64,000 nucleotides of DNA from Notospermus geniculatus (GCA_002633025.1 NMRB01000331.1:287473-351472), one strand, 5' to 3'; counted from the stretch's first letter, positions 30,945-42,900 are shown. The notes: generated by a model not told the origin, from the sequence alone. Program-made: numbers and translations.

Positions 30945-33668
30945 TCAGTCAGTGAGGACAAATAACTCCAGGAGTGTCTTTGGCCCACTAGCGTTGACTG
31001 TTGGAAAGGATGCAACCATTCGATTGCCGCGGACGAAGAATTTAACTCCAGCTGCGCACTTCCGTTTCAGTGGCCGTCCGAAAACGTTGTTGATGACATG
31101 GTCATGATCACATTTAAGGCGCCGTCTTCCGTCTTCACGGATATCCAGAATTTGCTTCAGCTCCATTTCGCCTTCTGCCGAAATGTCTTCCGCCTCCCAC
31201 TTTAACATCCATAAGTCTCCTTCAGAACTGCAACTGATACTATCGGTATTGAGAAGGTCCAACCAATACAACGCTGATGGTGACAGATCTGTTGACGCTA
31301 CTGAAAGCCTCGGTTCACGATGCCGCCACAACAATGTCCAAAGAATATACACATCACTCCCCTTGATGCCTACATCATATACTGCCCTATATTCAGAAGG
31401 GAACGCTATTCTCTCTTTTACTTCCCCATCATCGCTGACCTGGAGCTGGTACTGGTACCAACTAAAAGGTTTATCTCCGCCCCAAACAAGGAAGCGTGTT
31501 GCACTGTATACACCTATACATCGGGGATGAGGTATCGGATTGAAGCAGGTTTTCAGGCCACAACACTTGTCGTAGATTTCAATATCTCTTAACTTAACAC
31601 CATCCAAGTCAATGATCCGAATTACGGTCCGCGGGACTGGCCACAGTAGAAGTATGATGTGCTCAGACTCGTTCACCGTTGCATCTACGGCCGCCTCCAG
31701 GTCATATCTTATAGTTCTACAGACACTGGTATATGGCGGCAGCCATTGGTGGAGTACCAAGGAAGACGAAAATTCTGGTCGAAACTGGCCAGAGGAGAAC
31801 CATGTGCCCCATATCCAAACATCCTGCCACTGCCCAAGCATTATACACAGCATGCACAGACCGCAAGCTATGCTTACTGGAGGAAAAATAGTTTCCATGT
31901 CCGTATGATCGATTCGGTGCCACCTGCCATGCAATATGATGCCTATTGCAACCAGAAATAGCAGCAGAGTTAGCAGCAGAGTTACCATCACCAGGACGCA
32001 AAAAAAGAAGATGATGTTCCTCCTACACATTGGCGGAATCCAAAAAAATTCACGAATCCTCCTCAACACAGATATCTTGATTTCACTGTTACAAACAGCC
32101 AAGACACGGTCACCAGACAACAGAAACAGTCGCTTCACCTCCTGTCCATCGGGCACTTCGAATTCCACCGTCTTCGTGGCACGACAGCATGGGGAATGAA
32201 CGAACCTGGGTCCAGGTCGAATAGTCCATATGTTGCTGACAGCAGAAACAGCTGCATCATTCGATCTAGAAGTAATGTCGTCGATATGATCAGATGATGC
32301 TAACGTCGAATCAGGCTCAACGAACGTAGGACAATGCTCAAACTTTGCGGCAGTAGAGTCTGCTGCTTCTGTAATTTTTATCAGATTAGTCTTTACGTCC
32401 AAAAGCCTCTCAATCCTCTTGACTACATCACAATCCTTCTCTCCATACAAAGCCTCTCGAGCTAGATCTAGAGCATCGTTGGCCTTCTCCAAGGAATCCA
32501 TGACCTCCTGCAGCTCGTCCAAAGCAGTGGTTACCTGGAAGTCATAAGAGCGATCTACCCTCTCGATGGCCTTCTTCCCATCTTGCTCAAGCTTCGTCCT
32601 TCTCTTAACCGCTTCACGCCTTTTCTTGCCAATATTCAGGTCTTCACTTTGCAAGTCGGCTAGAACGGATGTCAGCCCTCGCAGTCTTTCTTGTAATGGG
32701 AACACCTCATTTTTAATTGCGTCCATGTTTTCATAGCATTCCAACCTTTCTCGCTCTATTTTCTGTATCTCCTCAGAAACTAGCTCATCCTGCAGCTCGT
32801 CCAAAGCAGTGGTTACCTGGAAGTCATAAGAACGATCTACCCTCTCAATGGCCTTCTTGCCATCTTGCTCAAGCCTCGTCCTTCTCTGAACTGCTTCACA
32901 CCTTTTCTTGCCAATATTCAAGTCTTCACTTTGCAAGTCGGCTAAAACGGAGGTAAGCCCTCGCACTCTTTCTTGTAGTCGGAACATCTCATTTTTAATT
33001 GCGTCCATGTTTTCATAACATTCCAACCTTTCTCGCTCTATTTTCTCTATCTCCTCAGAAACTACTTCAACTTGAGTAGCGACGGCATCACAAATTTCGT
33101 CCTTGGTCGTGCTACGTGCCTTCTCGACTTCATCAATCAATGTCCCCAACTCCTTTATCTTAGCATCCAAACATTGCTTTATCTCCTCCTCCCTGTATTG
33201 GTCGACACTTTGTTGAAGGGAGTGTCTCAGTAATTTTAAAGTTTCTGCATAGGTACCCGCTTCATGGCCACCATCAGCACAGTGTCCTGCACATGTGAAG
33301 CAGATGGCCTTCCTACAGTTCAGACAGTAACGGGTCCTAGGCGCTTTATGACGTTTACAAACCTCCACCAATGGCTTAAAATTTTCCATGGTTTCCACAG
33401 TGTCCCTCAGAGCAATATTGTCCATCAACCCATCCACCCCATTTCTTGGCAACTGACAGGACCTCCGACAATGTGGACACGGGACGACGATCTCTGCGTA
33501 GCCTTCGTTCGAGCGGGTTTCGATGTATTGTCGGAGGCACTCGCGACAAAATGAATGTTTGCAGGGTCCAATCACCTTGGGCTGGTTGAACAATTCCATG
33601 CATATAGAGCATGTCACTGTTTCTTTCACTTCATCCACAACTCGTTGAACGCCAGCAGTAGCCATCAT
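30945..33668 (-). CDS. Membrane TRIM-like E3 ligase, intact copy B (907 aa)
   Basis: Starts at two consecutive ATG codons. The RING (residues 20-67) has all eight ligands. About 60 residues containing B-box 1 are deleted in frame, so the RING linker joins straight to B-box 2 (CKRHKAPRTRYC). The coiled coil contains a 94-codon tandem duplication. A hydrophobic hairpin (IIFFFCVLVMVTLLL... then CGLCMLCIMLGQ) precedes the conserved QWQDVWIWG, followed by the beta-rich C-terminal region. Net length is close to the paralogs because the loss and gain nearly cancel. The frame is intact, which suggests either activity or a recent origin. Without B-box 1 and with a longer coiled coil, its oligomer geometry should differ. 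Confidence 0.88.
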   Translation of the reverse strand: MMATAGVQRVVDEVKETVTCSICMELFNQPKVIGPCKHSFCRECLRQYIETRSNEGYAEIVVPCPHCRRSCQLPRNGVDGLMDNIALRDTVETMENFKPLVEVCKRHKAPRTRYCLNCRKAICFTCAGHCADGGHEAGTYAETLKLLRHSLQQSVDQYREEEIKQCLDAKIKELGTLIDEVEKARSTTKDEICDAVATQVEVVSEEIEKIERERLECYENMDAIKNEMFRLQERVRGLTSVLADLQSEDLNIGKKRCEAVQRRTRLEQDGKKAIERVDRSYDFQVTTALDELQDELVSEEIQKIERERLECYENMDAIKNEVFPLQERLRGLTSVLADLQSEDLNIGKKRREAVKRRTKLEQDGKKAIERVDRSYDFQVTTALDELQEVMDSLEKANDALDLAREALYGEKDCDVVKRIERLLDVKTNLIKITEAADSTAAKFEHCPTFVEPDSTLASSDHIDDITSRSNDAAVSAVSNIWTIRPGPRFVHSPCCRATKTVEFEVPDGQEVKRLFLLSGDRVLAVCNSEIKISVLRRIREFFWIPPMCRRNIIFFFCVLVMVTLLLTLLLFLVAIGIILHGRWHRIDHTDMETIFPPVSIACGLCMLCIMLGQWQDVWIWGTWFSSGQFRPEFSSSLVLHQWLPPYTSVCRTIRYDLEAAVDATVNESEHIILLLWPVPRTVIRIIDLDGVKLRDIEIYDKCCGLKTCFNPIPHPRCIGVYSATRFLVWGGDKPFSWYQYQLQVSDDGEVKERIAFPSEYRAVYDVGIKGSDVYILWTLLWRHREPRLSVASTDLSPSALYWLDLLNTDSISCSSEGDLWMLKWEAEDISAEGEMELKQILDIREDGRRRLKCDHDHVINNVFGRPLKRKCAAGVKFFVRGNRMVASFPTVNASGPKTLLELFVLTD
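32511..33074 (-). repeat. In-frame 282-bp tandem duplication in the coiled coil
   Basis: 32511-32792 and 32793-33074 are nearly identical at the DNA level and encode 94-residue units (EKIERERLECYENMDAIKNE onwards). None of the other TRIM copies has it. It adds about 14 nm of helix if the coil is continuous. Confidence 0.85.
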
Positions 33669-33676
33669 CACGTTGT

Positions 33677-34290
33677 CTGTAAAGATAGAATGAGGCGTTC
33701 AAACGACTATTCGGCTCATCATAAAAAAAATATTTATCATCGTCGTCGTCTGTCGTCGTTCGCCGCCACCGCCACCGCCACCGTCGCCGATATATCGTGA
33801 GGCTAAAATGACACTCAGGTAATACGCCATCAAGGACGTTTCTGCAGCCTGCTGCTGTTTTTTGCTGGGTCGACGCTGCCAGAGGCCCCTGCCATTTCTA
33901 GGTCAATGTAGAATGTATAGCTATCTGAAGGACAGGACAACACCGGTGTCCCCCAGACGCTACCAATACACGCGCTTTTCATGCAGTTTTTGCCCCCCCC
34001 CCGCCCCCACAAAAATGCTGCCTGATGGTATACGTACTATATCGAGTGTTATTTGTACATGTAGGTAATAGATGGGACAACGGTATGGGTAGGAGTGCAA
34101 TAGGCCTAATGCGCACTGTAGACCTTCGTCAAAGTATGAAAAAACGGGCAGACCGACGACTCTTCAGAATAGGCCTTTCATGTGATATTGAGACACAAAA
34201 TAGCAATATCAATGATTCGTTCTGATGGTGACAAGTTAACGACCCAAACCTCGATTTTAGAATTCGTTGATCAGCAAAGTTTCTGCTTAC
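33677..34290 (-). other. 5'-leader intron of TRIM copy B
   Basis: The acceptor (TATCTTTACAG) ends eight bases before the first ATG. The donor GGTAAGC lies at 34285-34291. The 614-bp intron includes a GTCGTCGTC/CCGCCACCG microsatellite at 33740-33790. Confidence 0.65.
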
Positions 34291-34370
34291 CCTTTGAATC
34301 CGGTCGTCCTGGTGTTAGTCTGGCTGCAGGGAAATGATGGGTCTGCCGTTATTTTCCGAATCGTTTACAC
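34291..34370 (-). promoter_or_regulatory. Putative promoter and leader exon of TRIM copy B
   Basis: Same order as in copy A: donor, CAGCCAGAC segment, then an AATCGTTT variant of the AATCGATT core at 34359-34366. The core has one substitution here. Confidence 0.45.
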
Positions 34371-34816
34371 CCAAACTTCTCGGCCGGTACGGCGGGTGGC
34401 AAGGCAACGACAGAAACAAATCTTCGTGTCAATAGGAATGGATGACATGGTTGGGTAAATAAGTAGGTGAACGAGAGAACACACAAAGCCGGAAAACTTT
34501 CGGCGGCGGGTGAATATCGGTGATAGGTCAGTAGGCCTACAAGTACAGATATATATAGTGCGATGGGCCCCTAAATCTCAGAGCCAGGCAAATGTGAACA
34601 AATTTTTCTCGTTGCCGTGAAAGACTTGGGTAGAGTACACACAGACATTACAATGACATCGTACATACGGTATTTGTTTTTTAAAAGTATACGTATTTTT
34701 GTTCGTAAACATTTATGACGTGGGCTGGTCGTCATGCGCCTCGACATATCATCTTACCCCATTGACATTTGTTGACTTCATTTTACTTCATACGGAAACG
34801 CTATTCTCTTAGAGCC

Positions 34817-35341
34817 TAAAGCTGCGTTTAGCTGACACGCGGTATGCGGAATGCGGATCGCGGAAACGGAATGCGGTATACGGAACGCGGTAAACATTCC
34901 GCGTGTTCCATTTATCTGCACGCGGTATCACTTCTGTTTTTGTAAGCATTGCGCAGGTTTGGTCCGTCCCTGTCCAATCACGGTGCTCCATAGCGCGCGG
35001 ATTTTTATTCCGCGCGGAAAAATCGGTACACCAAGTGATCGGTCTTTCCGCGTTCCGCCTATCCGCGTTCCGCAAACCGCTTACCGCGTGCAGATAAATG
35101 GATGAAGGGAAATGGCTTGGAGTGAACAAATGTCTATTCCGCGTTCCGTTTCCGCGATCCGCATTCCGCTTACCGCGTGTCAGCTAAACGCAACTTAAAG
35201 CTGCGTTTACCAGACATCCGGAATGCGGTATAGGGACGCGGAATCCCCGGTGGAAGCGATATGTTGTATGCGAATGCATTGCATTTTCCGCTTCCGCGTT
35301 ACGCAATCCGCATTCCGCGTGTCAGCTAAACGTAGCTTAAG
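34817..35341. mobile_element. Two adjoining palindromic elements (GCTGCGTTTA ends)
   Basis: 34817-35197 and 35196-35341 both start AAAGCTGCGTTTA and end in its mirror (GTCAGCTAAACG). Both are filled with CGGAATGCGGTA-type words in both orientations. The second is a shorter internal-deletion form. The related flank near 45500 lacks both, so they are insertions. Confidence 0.7.
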
Positions 35342-35369
35342 CTTGGATCGGACTTTGACCTAAAGTATA

Positions 35370-36545
35370 GCTGAAGTTGGACTTTCTCTTTGCTTGAAAC
35401 ATTGAGAAAAGTCAGACTGTAATGAAAGTCTAGCTGAAGTCAGACCCAAGCTTACGGCCCTTAGGCCCGTGCCTCCGTCTGCTATTTCCCGTAAGCGAAG
35501 ATTTGAAATTGGCGCTCAGAGAGCAGTTTCCTGCGGGAAACAGTGTCGACGAAATATTGCCAGTGAGCGAGAGACCATATATATACTGCAGGACACGGAC
35601 AAGGACCCGGATGAAAACTTTCCAGACAGTTATTAATCGGCCAACGTCATCAAATTTATCCAAGAATAGAGCACACATTTCCACAACAGAAACTCTTTAT
35701 TTCAGAAAAAAACAAGTCGCGATAGTTGCAAGAATGAATCTAAATTTCAAATTACTAAGCGCAATTTCGTATGCAGAGCGTCCAGAGAGGATTATTAACT
35801 CCTTCGTTGCTACACAAGAAGTCTTGAAAGTGAATTTTCAATGGTATAAATTGAAGTGCGGAAGCCAAGCTTGAACACCCCATATATGGCCTCTACTTCT
35901 TTTTACTTGCCCCAATAGGCCTACAAAAACATAACCAGTTAACTGCAGCTTCCTTGACTACGATGTCTCAGAGTCAGATGTGCATAATTCGATGTTCGAA
36001 ATTATTTACCCGAATGACCCCCCGAGGCAAAATTTATTGTGTTTAGTACGTTATCTGAAATCCTTGCCCCACCCCACAGCCAGCAGTCGAGGCAGCGACA
36101 AAATTTATCCATGCATCATTAGAGGCAACACCTGTGAATCGGCGGCGATAGAAAAATCCAGAAATCAGTCCTACTCCCTACTCCCCGATCTCCAAATGGG
36201 AGACTGATTCATTTCTGAGAACACAAGAGCTTCCACCTCTTCATTCATTCATCCTCCCATAGCAAGGCTTTGGTCACCCTCATCTTCATACACTCGCACA
36301 CAAAGTATGAACGGATGAAACGGAGCGAGGTAAAAACCCTGCTCTGAGAGGATGCCCATTGATATACCCAAGGGTCGGTTCTTCAAAACTGTTTCTAACT
36401 AACGTAACATCAGTGCTATCTTGGCGTTATCTCCAAGCCCGTTACAGTTATAACACCACGTTCGAGATAACGTGAAAATAGCACTAACTGTGTTTTGAAA
36501 ACCCAAGCCTGGTTTCAATATACATAAATGGTAGAGTTCGCCTTT
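35370..36545. repeat. 3'-flank duplicon of the TRIM array, copy 3
   Basis: Non-coding sequence closely related to 6195-7390, ending at the foldback element. Contains the GAGAACACAAGAGCTTCC segment shared by all copies. Confidence 0.75.
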
Positions 36546-37466
36546 TGTACAGTCATGGACATTAGTTTATCTACACCTGATACCTTGAATATTTCAAATA
36601 CTACTGGACCGATTTTAACACGGTTTGTTCCATATGAAAGTACATCTTGTTGGTCATATTCGTGCATCAAAATTTTGGAAATTTGGAAATATCGTAATTA
36701 CGTAATAGCTCATCAGAAAAAATCCTAAAAATCAACATTTTTATTACGTAATTGTTTTGTGACTTTTGTTGCCGTTTTGATAGAGTGGAACCTTCTAAGG
36801 ATCATGAACTTTGTTTCATCAAAATCTGTTGAGTGGTTGCTGAGATATTTGAGATTATCAAAATTTCGATAATTTGAGATTTTTCGATTTTCACAAAATT
36901 TTGATATCAGAAGATAGAGTTCACATAAAAATGAAGAAGTATTAAGTTTTGGAACGTTTAGCCGAAACTGGTTAGAAGTTAAGTATGTTTTTCAAAATAT
37001 CAATATTTTGATATTTTGAAAAATACGCAATATCTCTGCCCAGCTAAGGCAAAAAGTTCCAAAATTTTGTAAACCATATTCTGAGGTCAGCTTTATCGAA
37101 TGGCATCAAAATTGCCTACAAAGCACGAAAATCTCAAATTATCAAAATTTTGATAATCTCAAATATCTCACCAACCACTCAACATATTTTGATGAAACAA
37201 ACCCCAAAATCCTTAAAAAGTTCCACTCTATCACATCTGCAACAAAAATCTCAAAAATATTACATAATAAAAAGTTTGATTTTAGTGTTTTTTTTCTGAT
37301 GAGCTATTACATAATTACGATATTTCCAAATTTCCAAAATTTTGATGCAGAAATATGACCAACAAGATGTACTTTCATATGGAACAAACTGTGTTAAAAT
37401 CGGCCCAGTAGTTTTTGAAATATTCAACGTATCAGGTGTAGATAAACTAATGTCCATGACTGTACA
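36546..37466. mobile_element. 0.92-kb foldback element, ~430-bp arms
   Basis: The sequence after GTACAGTCATGGACATTAG is mirrored almost throughout, ending CTAATGTCCATGACTGTAC. GTAC flanks the element on both sides as a possible 4-bp target duplication, although it could equally be the element's own terminus. The empty site is seen near 7361 (CTTTAGTACATGTA). The two arms are partly diverged from each other. No open frame of transposase type. A second copy is at 44731-45389. Confidence 0.85.
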
Positions 37467-37590
37467 TGTAGACGTAGTTGGGCTGGTGAATCCCTTTGCC
37501 TCCACCACGCCCTTCTCTATACAGATTTCAGTGTATGTAGTTTGGTAGAGTTTGCCTTGGTGTGCCTTTTGCAAACTGTATGATGCATTA

Positions 37591-37950
37591 TCAGTCAGTT
37601 AGGACAAATAACTCCACGAGTGTCTTTCGTCCACTATCATTGACTGTTGGAAAGCATGCAACCATTTGATTGCCACGGGCGCAGAATTTAACACCAGCTG
37701 TGCACTTCCGTTTCAGTGACCGTCCGAAAACATCACTCAGGGCGATTCCATAGTTTTCACCACGTTTAAAACGCCGTACTACGTCTTCAGCGACAGTTGT
37801 TAGAACTTGCGATAGATCTGTTTTACATTCTGTCCCATTGTCTTCGGTCTTCCACGTTAAAATCCAAAAGTCTCCTTTGGTATGTTTGAAGCAGCAACTA
37901 ACGCTGTTTGTATGATACAGGGCCGCAATAATGAAGGTTTCGATGTACAT
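37591..37950 (-). pseudogene. 3' fragment of another TRIM-like gene
   Basis: The last ~110 codons of the TRIM family (ending SGRKTLVELFVLTD) remain open. The sequence is more diverged than the other copies, for example VRRFKRGENYGIALSDVFGRS. The fragment is cut at 37951, where a small inverted-repeat element begins, and the rest of the gene is absent. Confidence 0.85.
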
Positions 37951-37954
37951 ATGT

Positions 37955-38366
37955 GGGTGTGTTTCAAAATGTCACCCAAAAATGGGGCAAAATTTAACTT
38001 TGAAATGATCACAAAGATTTGTGCCACTGATTTTCCAAAAATCAAATGTAGTATTTGATAATATAGACCTTTAACTATTAGTTTCTCCATCTGGGATGGA
38101 CAGTGTATACTCATTTGAAGGAGGGTATCAAAAAATATTGAGCTTACCAGCAAAATCTATCGTTCCGTCCGACACCAAAACAACTTTCTGCTGTCAGACT
38201 TAAAGGGTTAATAGATCAATTAGTTTCCAGTGCCATAATTTAGAGCTCCATGATACCTAAATCTGACATGAATATTGTAGAGTTTCAAGAAACAGCCTTT
38301 CACCAGTAGACAAAAGAACGGTGAAAATTTTCTGGTGTCGGACGGAACACTTTTTGAAACACACCC
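37955..38366. mobile_element. MITE with GGGTGTGTTTCAAAA ends
   Basis: GGGTGTGTTTCAAAA at the left is mirrored at the right by TTTTTGAAACACACCC. The element is 412 bp with ATGTACAT-like flanks. It lies exactly between the TRIM fragment and the 3' end of the next TRIM gene, so it marks a duplication or deletion boundary. Confidence 0.65.
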
Positions 38367-38425
38367 ATGTACATGAATTTGGTAGAGTTTGCCGTGGTAT
38401 GCCTTTGCCAACATGATGTGCATTA

Positions 38426-41098
38426 TCAGTTAGTGAGGACAAATAACTCCACGAGTGTCTTCCGCTCACCAGAGTTGACTGCTGGAAAGGATGCAACCAT
38501 TCGATTGCCGCGGACGAAGAATTTAACATCAGCTGTGCACTTCCGTTTCAGTGGCCGTCCGACAACGTCACTCAGGGCGATGACATGGTCATCACGTTTA
38601 AGGCGCCGTCTTCCGTCTTCACGGATATCCCGAATTTTCGACAGCTCCATCTCGCTTTCCGTCGAAAGGTCTCCCCGCTCGCCCCACCTCAGCATCCATA
38701 AATCTTCGGAACTGGAACTGACTCTGTCAGTATGGAGCAGGTACGACGGATACACTGCTGACAGTGACAGATCTGTTGACGCTACTGAAAGATTCCATTT
38801 ATGAAAAAGCGATTCCCAAACAATATACACCTCACTGCCCTTGATGCCTACGTCATGTACAACGCTATACTCAGGAGGGAACGATTTTCTGTCTTTTACT
38901 TCCCCATCATCGTTGACCTGTAGTTGGTACGTACTAGTTGATTTATCTCCGCCCCAAACAAGGAAGCGCGTTGCACTGTATACACCTATACCTCGGGGAT
39001 GAGGTATCGGATTGAAACAGGTTTTCAGGCCCAAAAACTTGTCGTAGATTTCAATATCCCTTAACTTAACGCCATCCAAGCCAAGGATCCGAATTACAGT
39101 CCGCGGGGCTGGCCACAGCAGAACTATGATGTGCTCGGACTCGTTCACAGTTGCATCTACAGCCGACTCCAGGTCATGTTCTATAGTCATGCAGACACTG
39201 GTGTATGGCGGCAGCCATTGGTGGATAACCAAGGAAGAAGACGGTGCTTTTTGTCGAAACAGGCGAGAGAAGAACCATGTGCCCCATATCCAAACATCCT
39301 GCCACTGCCCAAGCATTATACACAGCATGCATAACACGCCGCAGACTTTGATTGCAAATTGTACACGTTCCCTTTCATGATCGAGATAGTCATGATAGTA
39401 ATAATAGTCATCATGCATTTGATCTGTATCATACATGTACCATTCTTCCCTGCCCATTGGGACCGAAAAAAAAATTCGCAGCAAAGATGCTATCACCAGA
39501 ACCCAAAAAAAGAAGATGATGCTCCTCTTACACACAAGAGGAATCCCAAAAAATTCTCGAATCCGTCTAAAGATAGATATATTGATTTGACTGTTACAAA
39601 CAGCCAAGACGCGGTTGCCAGACAGCAGAAACAGTCGTTTCACCTCATGCCCATCGGGCACTTCAAAATCCGCCGTTTTTGTGGCGCGACAGCATGGACC
39701 CGTCCTTTTATAACAACGAAAAGAATGAACGAACTCGGGTCCAGGTCGAATAGTCCCTATGTTGCTGACAGCAAAAACAGCTGCATCATTCGATCTAGAA
39801 GTAATACCGTCGGCTTGATCAGATGATGATAACGTCGAATCAGGGACGAACACTGGTAATTCCTCCAAACGATGCTGATATCTCGTGGCAGTAGACTGTC
39901 CGGCTTCCGAAATTTTTGTCAGATTATTCGTTACGTCCACAATCCTCTCGATCCTCTCGACTACACCACCATCAGTCTCCTCTCCGTCCAAAGCCTGTCG
40001 AGCTAGATCTAGAGCATCGTTGGCCTTCTCCAACGAATCCATGACCTCCTGGCGCTCGTCCGAAGCTGCAGCTACATGTGAGTCATACGAACGATCCACC
40101 CTCTCGATGGCCGCCTTCCCATTTTGCTTTAGCCTTGTCCTTTTCTTCACCTCTTCACTCCTTTGCTTGCCAATATTCAAGTTTTCATTTTGCCAGTCGG
40201 CTAAAACGGAGGTAAGCTCTCGCAGCCTTTCTTGATATGGGAACATCTCACTTTTAATTGCGTCCATGCTTGCATAGCATTCCAACCTTTTTCGTTCTAT
40301 TTTCTCTATCTCCTGCGAGACAACCTTAACTTGAGTGTCGACGGCATCTCGAACTTCATCCTTTGTTGTGCTGCGTGCCTTCTCGGCTATGTCAATCAGT
40401 GTCTCCAACCGCTTTATCTTAGCATCCAAACATTGCTTTATCTCATCTTCTTTGTATTGGTCGACACTTTGCTGAAGGGAGTCGCTCAACGATTTTAAAG
40501 TTTCCTCAAAGTTACTCACCCCATGCAAACCATTAACACAGTGTCCAGCACATGACAAGCAGATGGCCTTCATACAGTTCAGGCAGTAATGGGTCAAAGG
40601 CGTTTTGTGACGTTTACAAACTCCCGCCAGTGGCTTAACCATATGTGCGGCTTTCAAAGGTGAGAGAGTGTGCTGGTCGTGACATGCTGAACAAAGATAC
40701 AAGGAACAGGTCTCACAGTATTGGACTGCTGACACGTCATCGAGCTTCAGGAGCTTGCAGATATTACAGCAACCGGGTTTTGCTTGGCCTCTGGAGAACA
40801 AATTTGAAGGCAAATTTTTCACGGTTTCCACAATGTCCCTCAGAGGAATATTGTCCGTAAAACCATCCACCCCATTTCTTGGCAATCGACAGGACCTCCG
40901 ACAATGCGGACACGGTACGTTGGTGTCTGCGTAGCCTTCGTTCGAGCGGGTTTCGATGTAATTCCGCAGGCACTCGCGACAATATGAATGTTGGCAGGGC
41001 CCAATCACCTTGGGGTGGTCGAACAATTCCATGCATATAGAGCATGTCACTGTTTCTTTCACTTCATCCAAACTTTGTTGAATGTCAGCAGTAGCCAT
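38426..41098 (-). CDS. Membrane TRIM-like E3 ligase, intact copy C (890 aa)
   Basis: Closest paralog of copy A, similar throughout. RING at residues 19-66, B-box 1 at about 110-152, B-box 2 at about 161-192, then coiled coil. The coiled coil keeps a DEIKQ segment that copy A has lost. The hairpin loop is longer and more tyrosine-rich than in copy A (DDYYYYHDY). The C-terminal region is complete, including the SVASTDLS segment missing from copy A. The ATG at 41098 follows the conserved splice acceptor by eight bases. Upstream frame extension to 41170 is intron sequence. Confidence 0.9.
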   Translation of the reverse strand: MATADIQQSLDEVKETVTCSICMELFDHPKVIGPCQHSYCRECLRNYIETRSNEGYADTNVPCPHCRRSCRLPRNGVDGFTDNIPLRDIVETVKNLPSNLFSRGQAKPGCCNICKLLKLDDVSAVQYCETCSLYLCSACHDQHTLSPLKAAHMVKPLAGVCKRHKTPLTHYCLNCMKAICLSCAGHCVNGLHGVSNFEETLKSLSDSLQQSVDQYKEDEIKQCLDAKIKRLETLIDIAEKARSTTKDEVRDAVDTQVKVVSQEIEKIERKRLECYASMDAIKSEMFPYQERLRELTSVLADWQNENLNIGKQRSEEVKKRTRLKQNGKAAIERVDRSYDSHVAAASDERQEVMDSLEKANDALDLARQALDGEETDGGVVERIERIVDVTNNLTKISEAGQSTATRYQHRLEELPVFVPDSTLSSSDQADGITSRSNDAAVFAVSNIGTIRPGPEFVHSFRCYKRTGPCCRATKTADFEVPDGHEVKRLFLLSGNRVLAVCNSQINISIFRRIREFFGIPLVCKRSIIFFFWVLVIASLLRIFFSVPMGREEWYMYDTDQMHDDYYYYHDYLDHERERVQFAIKVCGVLCMLCIMLGQWQDVWIWGTWFFSRLFRQKAPSSSLVIHQWLPPYTSVCMTIEHDLESAVDATVNESEHIIVLLWPAPRTVIRILGLDGVKLRDIEIYDKFLGLKTCFNPIPHPRGIGVYSATRFLVWGGDKSTSTYQLQVNDDGEVKDRKSFPPEYSVVHDVGIKGSEVYIVWESLFHKWNLSVASTDLSLSAVYPSYLLHTDRVSSSSEDLWMLRWGERGDLSTESEMELSKIRDIREDGRRRLKRDDHVIALSDVVGRPLKRKCTADVKFFVRGNRMVASFPAVNSGERKTLVELFVLTN

Positions 41099-41106
41099 CA
41101 CGTTGT

Positions 41107-42805
41107 CTGAAAAGATAGAATGAGGCGTGCAAGCGACAAGTCGGCTCATCATTATATCGGGTGGCCCCAAAAAATGACCCCCCCCCCCAAGGATTTTCCA
41201 ATAAATTTAACACAATGCACGCACTCTTGATATTTTAGACATGCAAATATGTGGATATTACCAATTTTTTGCAAAAAATTCAACACCCTAAATATCGAAC
41301 AGTTTTGACATGACGAAAGAATCAAAATTATTAGTCCAAAAATGTTATGCTCGACTGAAATAAATATCGGGTGTGGCAAAATGTGTCACACCGAAATTAA
41401 ACACGTATTTCATTAACCACCGAATGGAATTTCCTGAAATTTCACCTGCATGAAGACGGGGATTTCCTCAGTTTATTGTACAAATATCGATTTCGTACTG
41501 TGCTGGGGCAAAAAAAAAGAATCTGGTACCGAAAATTCCAATTCCCACACCTGCGCGTGGAGTGACAGTGCAATTTTCGGCACCAGATTCTATTTTCGAT
41601 CTAGCGGACTAGCCGTTCGTGGTATGGACGTGAAATCCATTAAATTTTTCCTAGTCAAGCGCGCTAACCACTCGACTACCGGGCTCAGACGATAATAGGG
41701 CGTCATTTACGAGATGTAGTTGGAAACCAGAGCCCCAGACAAAACCGTGATATCGATCGCCTTCCTGGCTGCACAAAGGGCCTGGGCCTGGGTACAGTAT
41801 GTAAACACAATCAGCAGTAGTTCCTTATGTATGTTGGTAGGAGCACAGGCTGCCCAGGATTTGCTGCTCAATGAAACAGCATGTAATTAAAAATGCCTCG
41901 CAAGCTCAGTTATTATAAGTCATCCAAGAATCCACACAGCTTTGACGGAAACGCCCGATGTATTCCGAGGTTCGATATCAGAAACTATCAATCAGTCTGG
42001 ACCAGGCGCACTATCATATTCCTATATATTGACAAGGTGGGAAACTCACGGCATTTTTGCAGAAACCACTTGCTACACAAACTGACCGAAAAACTTCGTC
42101 TAAGAACAAATGGTGCACATGATGTAACCAAAATAAATTAAAACAAAGACTCATTTTCACATACATGTATCTGTATTGACATATTGCAGAAATCGTTAAT
42201 ATGTACAGGTTAACGGCAATTAAAATCGGGATGATGATCGGCTCCACAGTAATTTCCTTTAGTCAATGAGCGGACCATGCATCATGGTCATTCATGAATA
42301 TTAATCATCTCCTCTCTGTTGTTCATGAATATTTAATCATTTCCTCTGTGTTGGCCATGAATATTAATCGTTGCCAAGGCGAATATGTCAACAGCCAGAA
42401 TGTCAACAGAACATCGTGCTCCAGACGCTTTTCTCATTCCCAACTTCAAAAATGACCATGTGATGTATGTGCATGCATCATGATGACTAGCAAGGCCTAG
42501 CTAGGCTATCACGTTCATTCTAATGCGAGGCCTTTATGCTGCGCGTTGCCGTTGTTTAATATGTTCAATTTGTCACAGCACACTGCACAGATCAGCAGGC
42601 AGATCACTGCCATGCTGACAGCAGCAGCAGGCATACTGAGTTAGCCTGACCTGGCCTAGGACTCCTCAGCCGCAGTGCTATGCATTTTGCCTGCTAGGCC
42701 TAGCTAGGCCTAGCAGGCCTATAACCATTGTGCCACTGCGCTCCCCAAGTTAACGCCCCAAACCTTGATTTTAGAATTCGTTGATCAACGAAGGTTTCTG
42801 CTTAC
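41107..42805 (-). other. 5'-leader intron of TRIM copy C
   Basis: Acceptor TCTTTTCAG before the ATG and donor GGTAAGC at 42800-42806 give a 1.7-kb intron. The first 700 bp match copy A's intron without its insertions and so supply its empty sites. The stretch 41843-42748 is not shared with copy A. It contains three short ATGAATATTTAATCAT-type repeats at 42290-42375. Confidence 0.65.
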
Positions 42806-42900
42806 CTTTTGCTTTAATCCGATCCGACGTCCTGGTATTCTGTCTGGCTGCAGGAAAATGATCGATCTGCCGTTATTTTCCGAATCGATTACGCGCATAT
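42806..42900 (-). promoter_or_regulatory. Putative promoter and leader exon of TRIM copy C
   Basis: AATCGATT core at 42883-42890 with TTTTCCG flank, CTGCAG segment and donor in conserved order. Confidence 0.5.
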
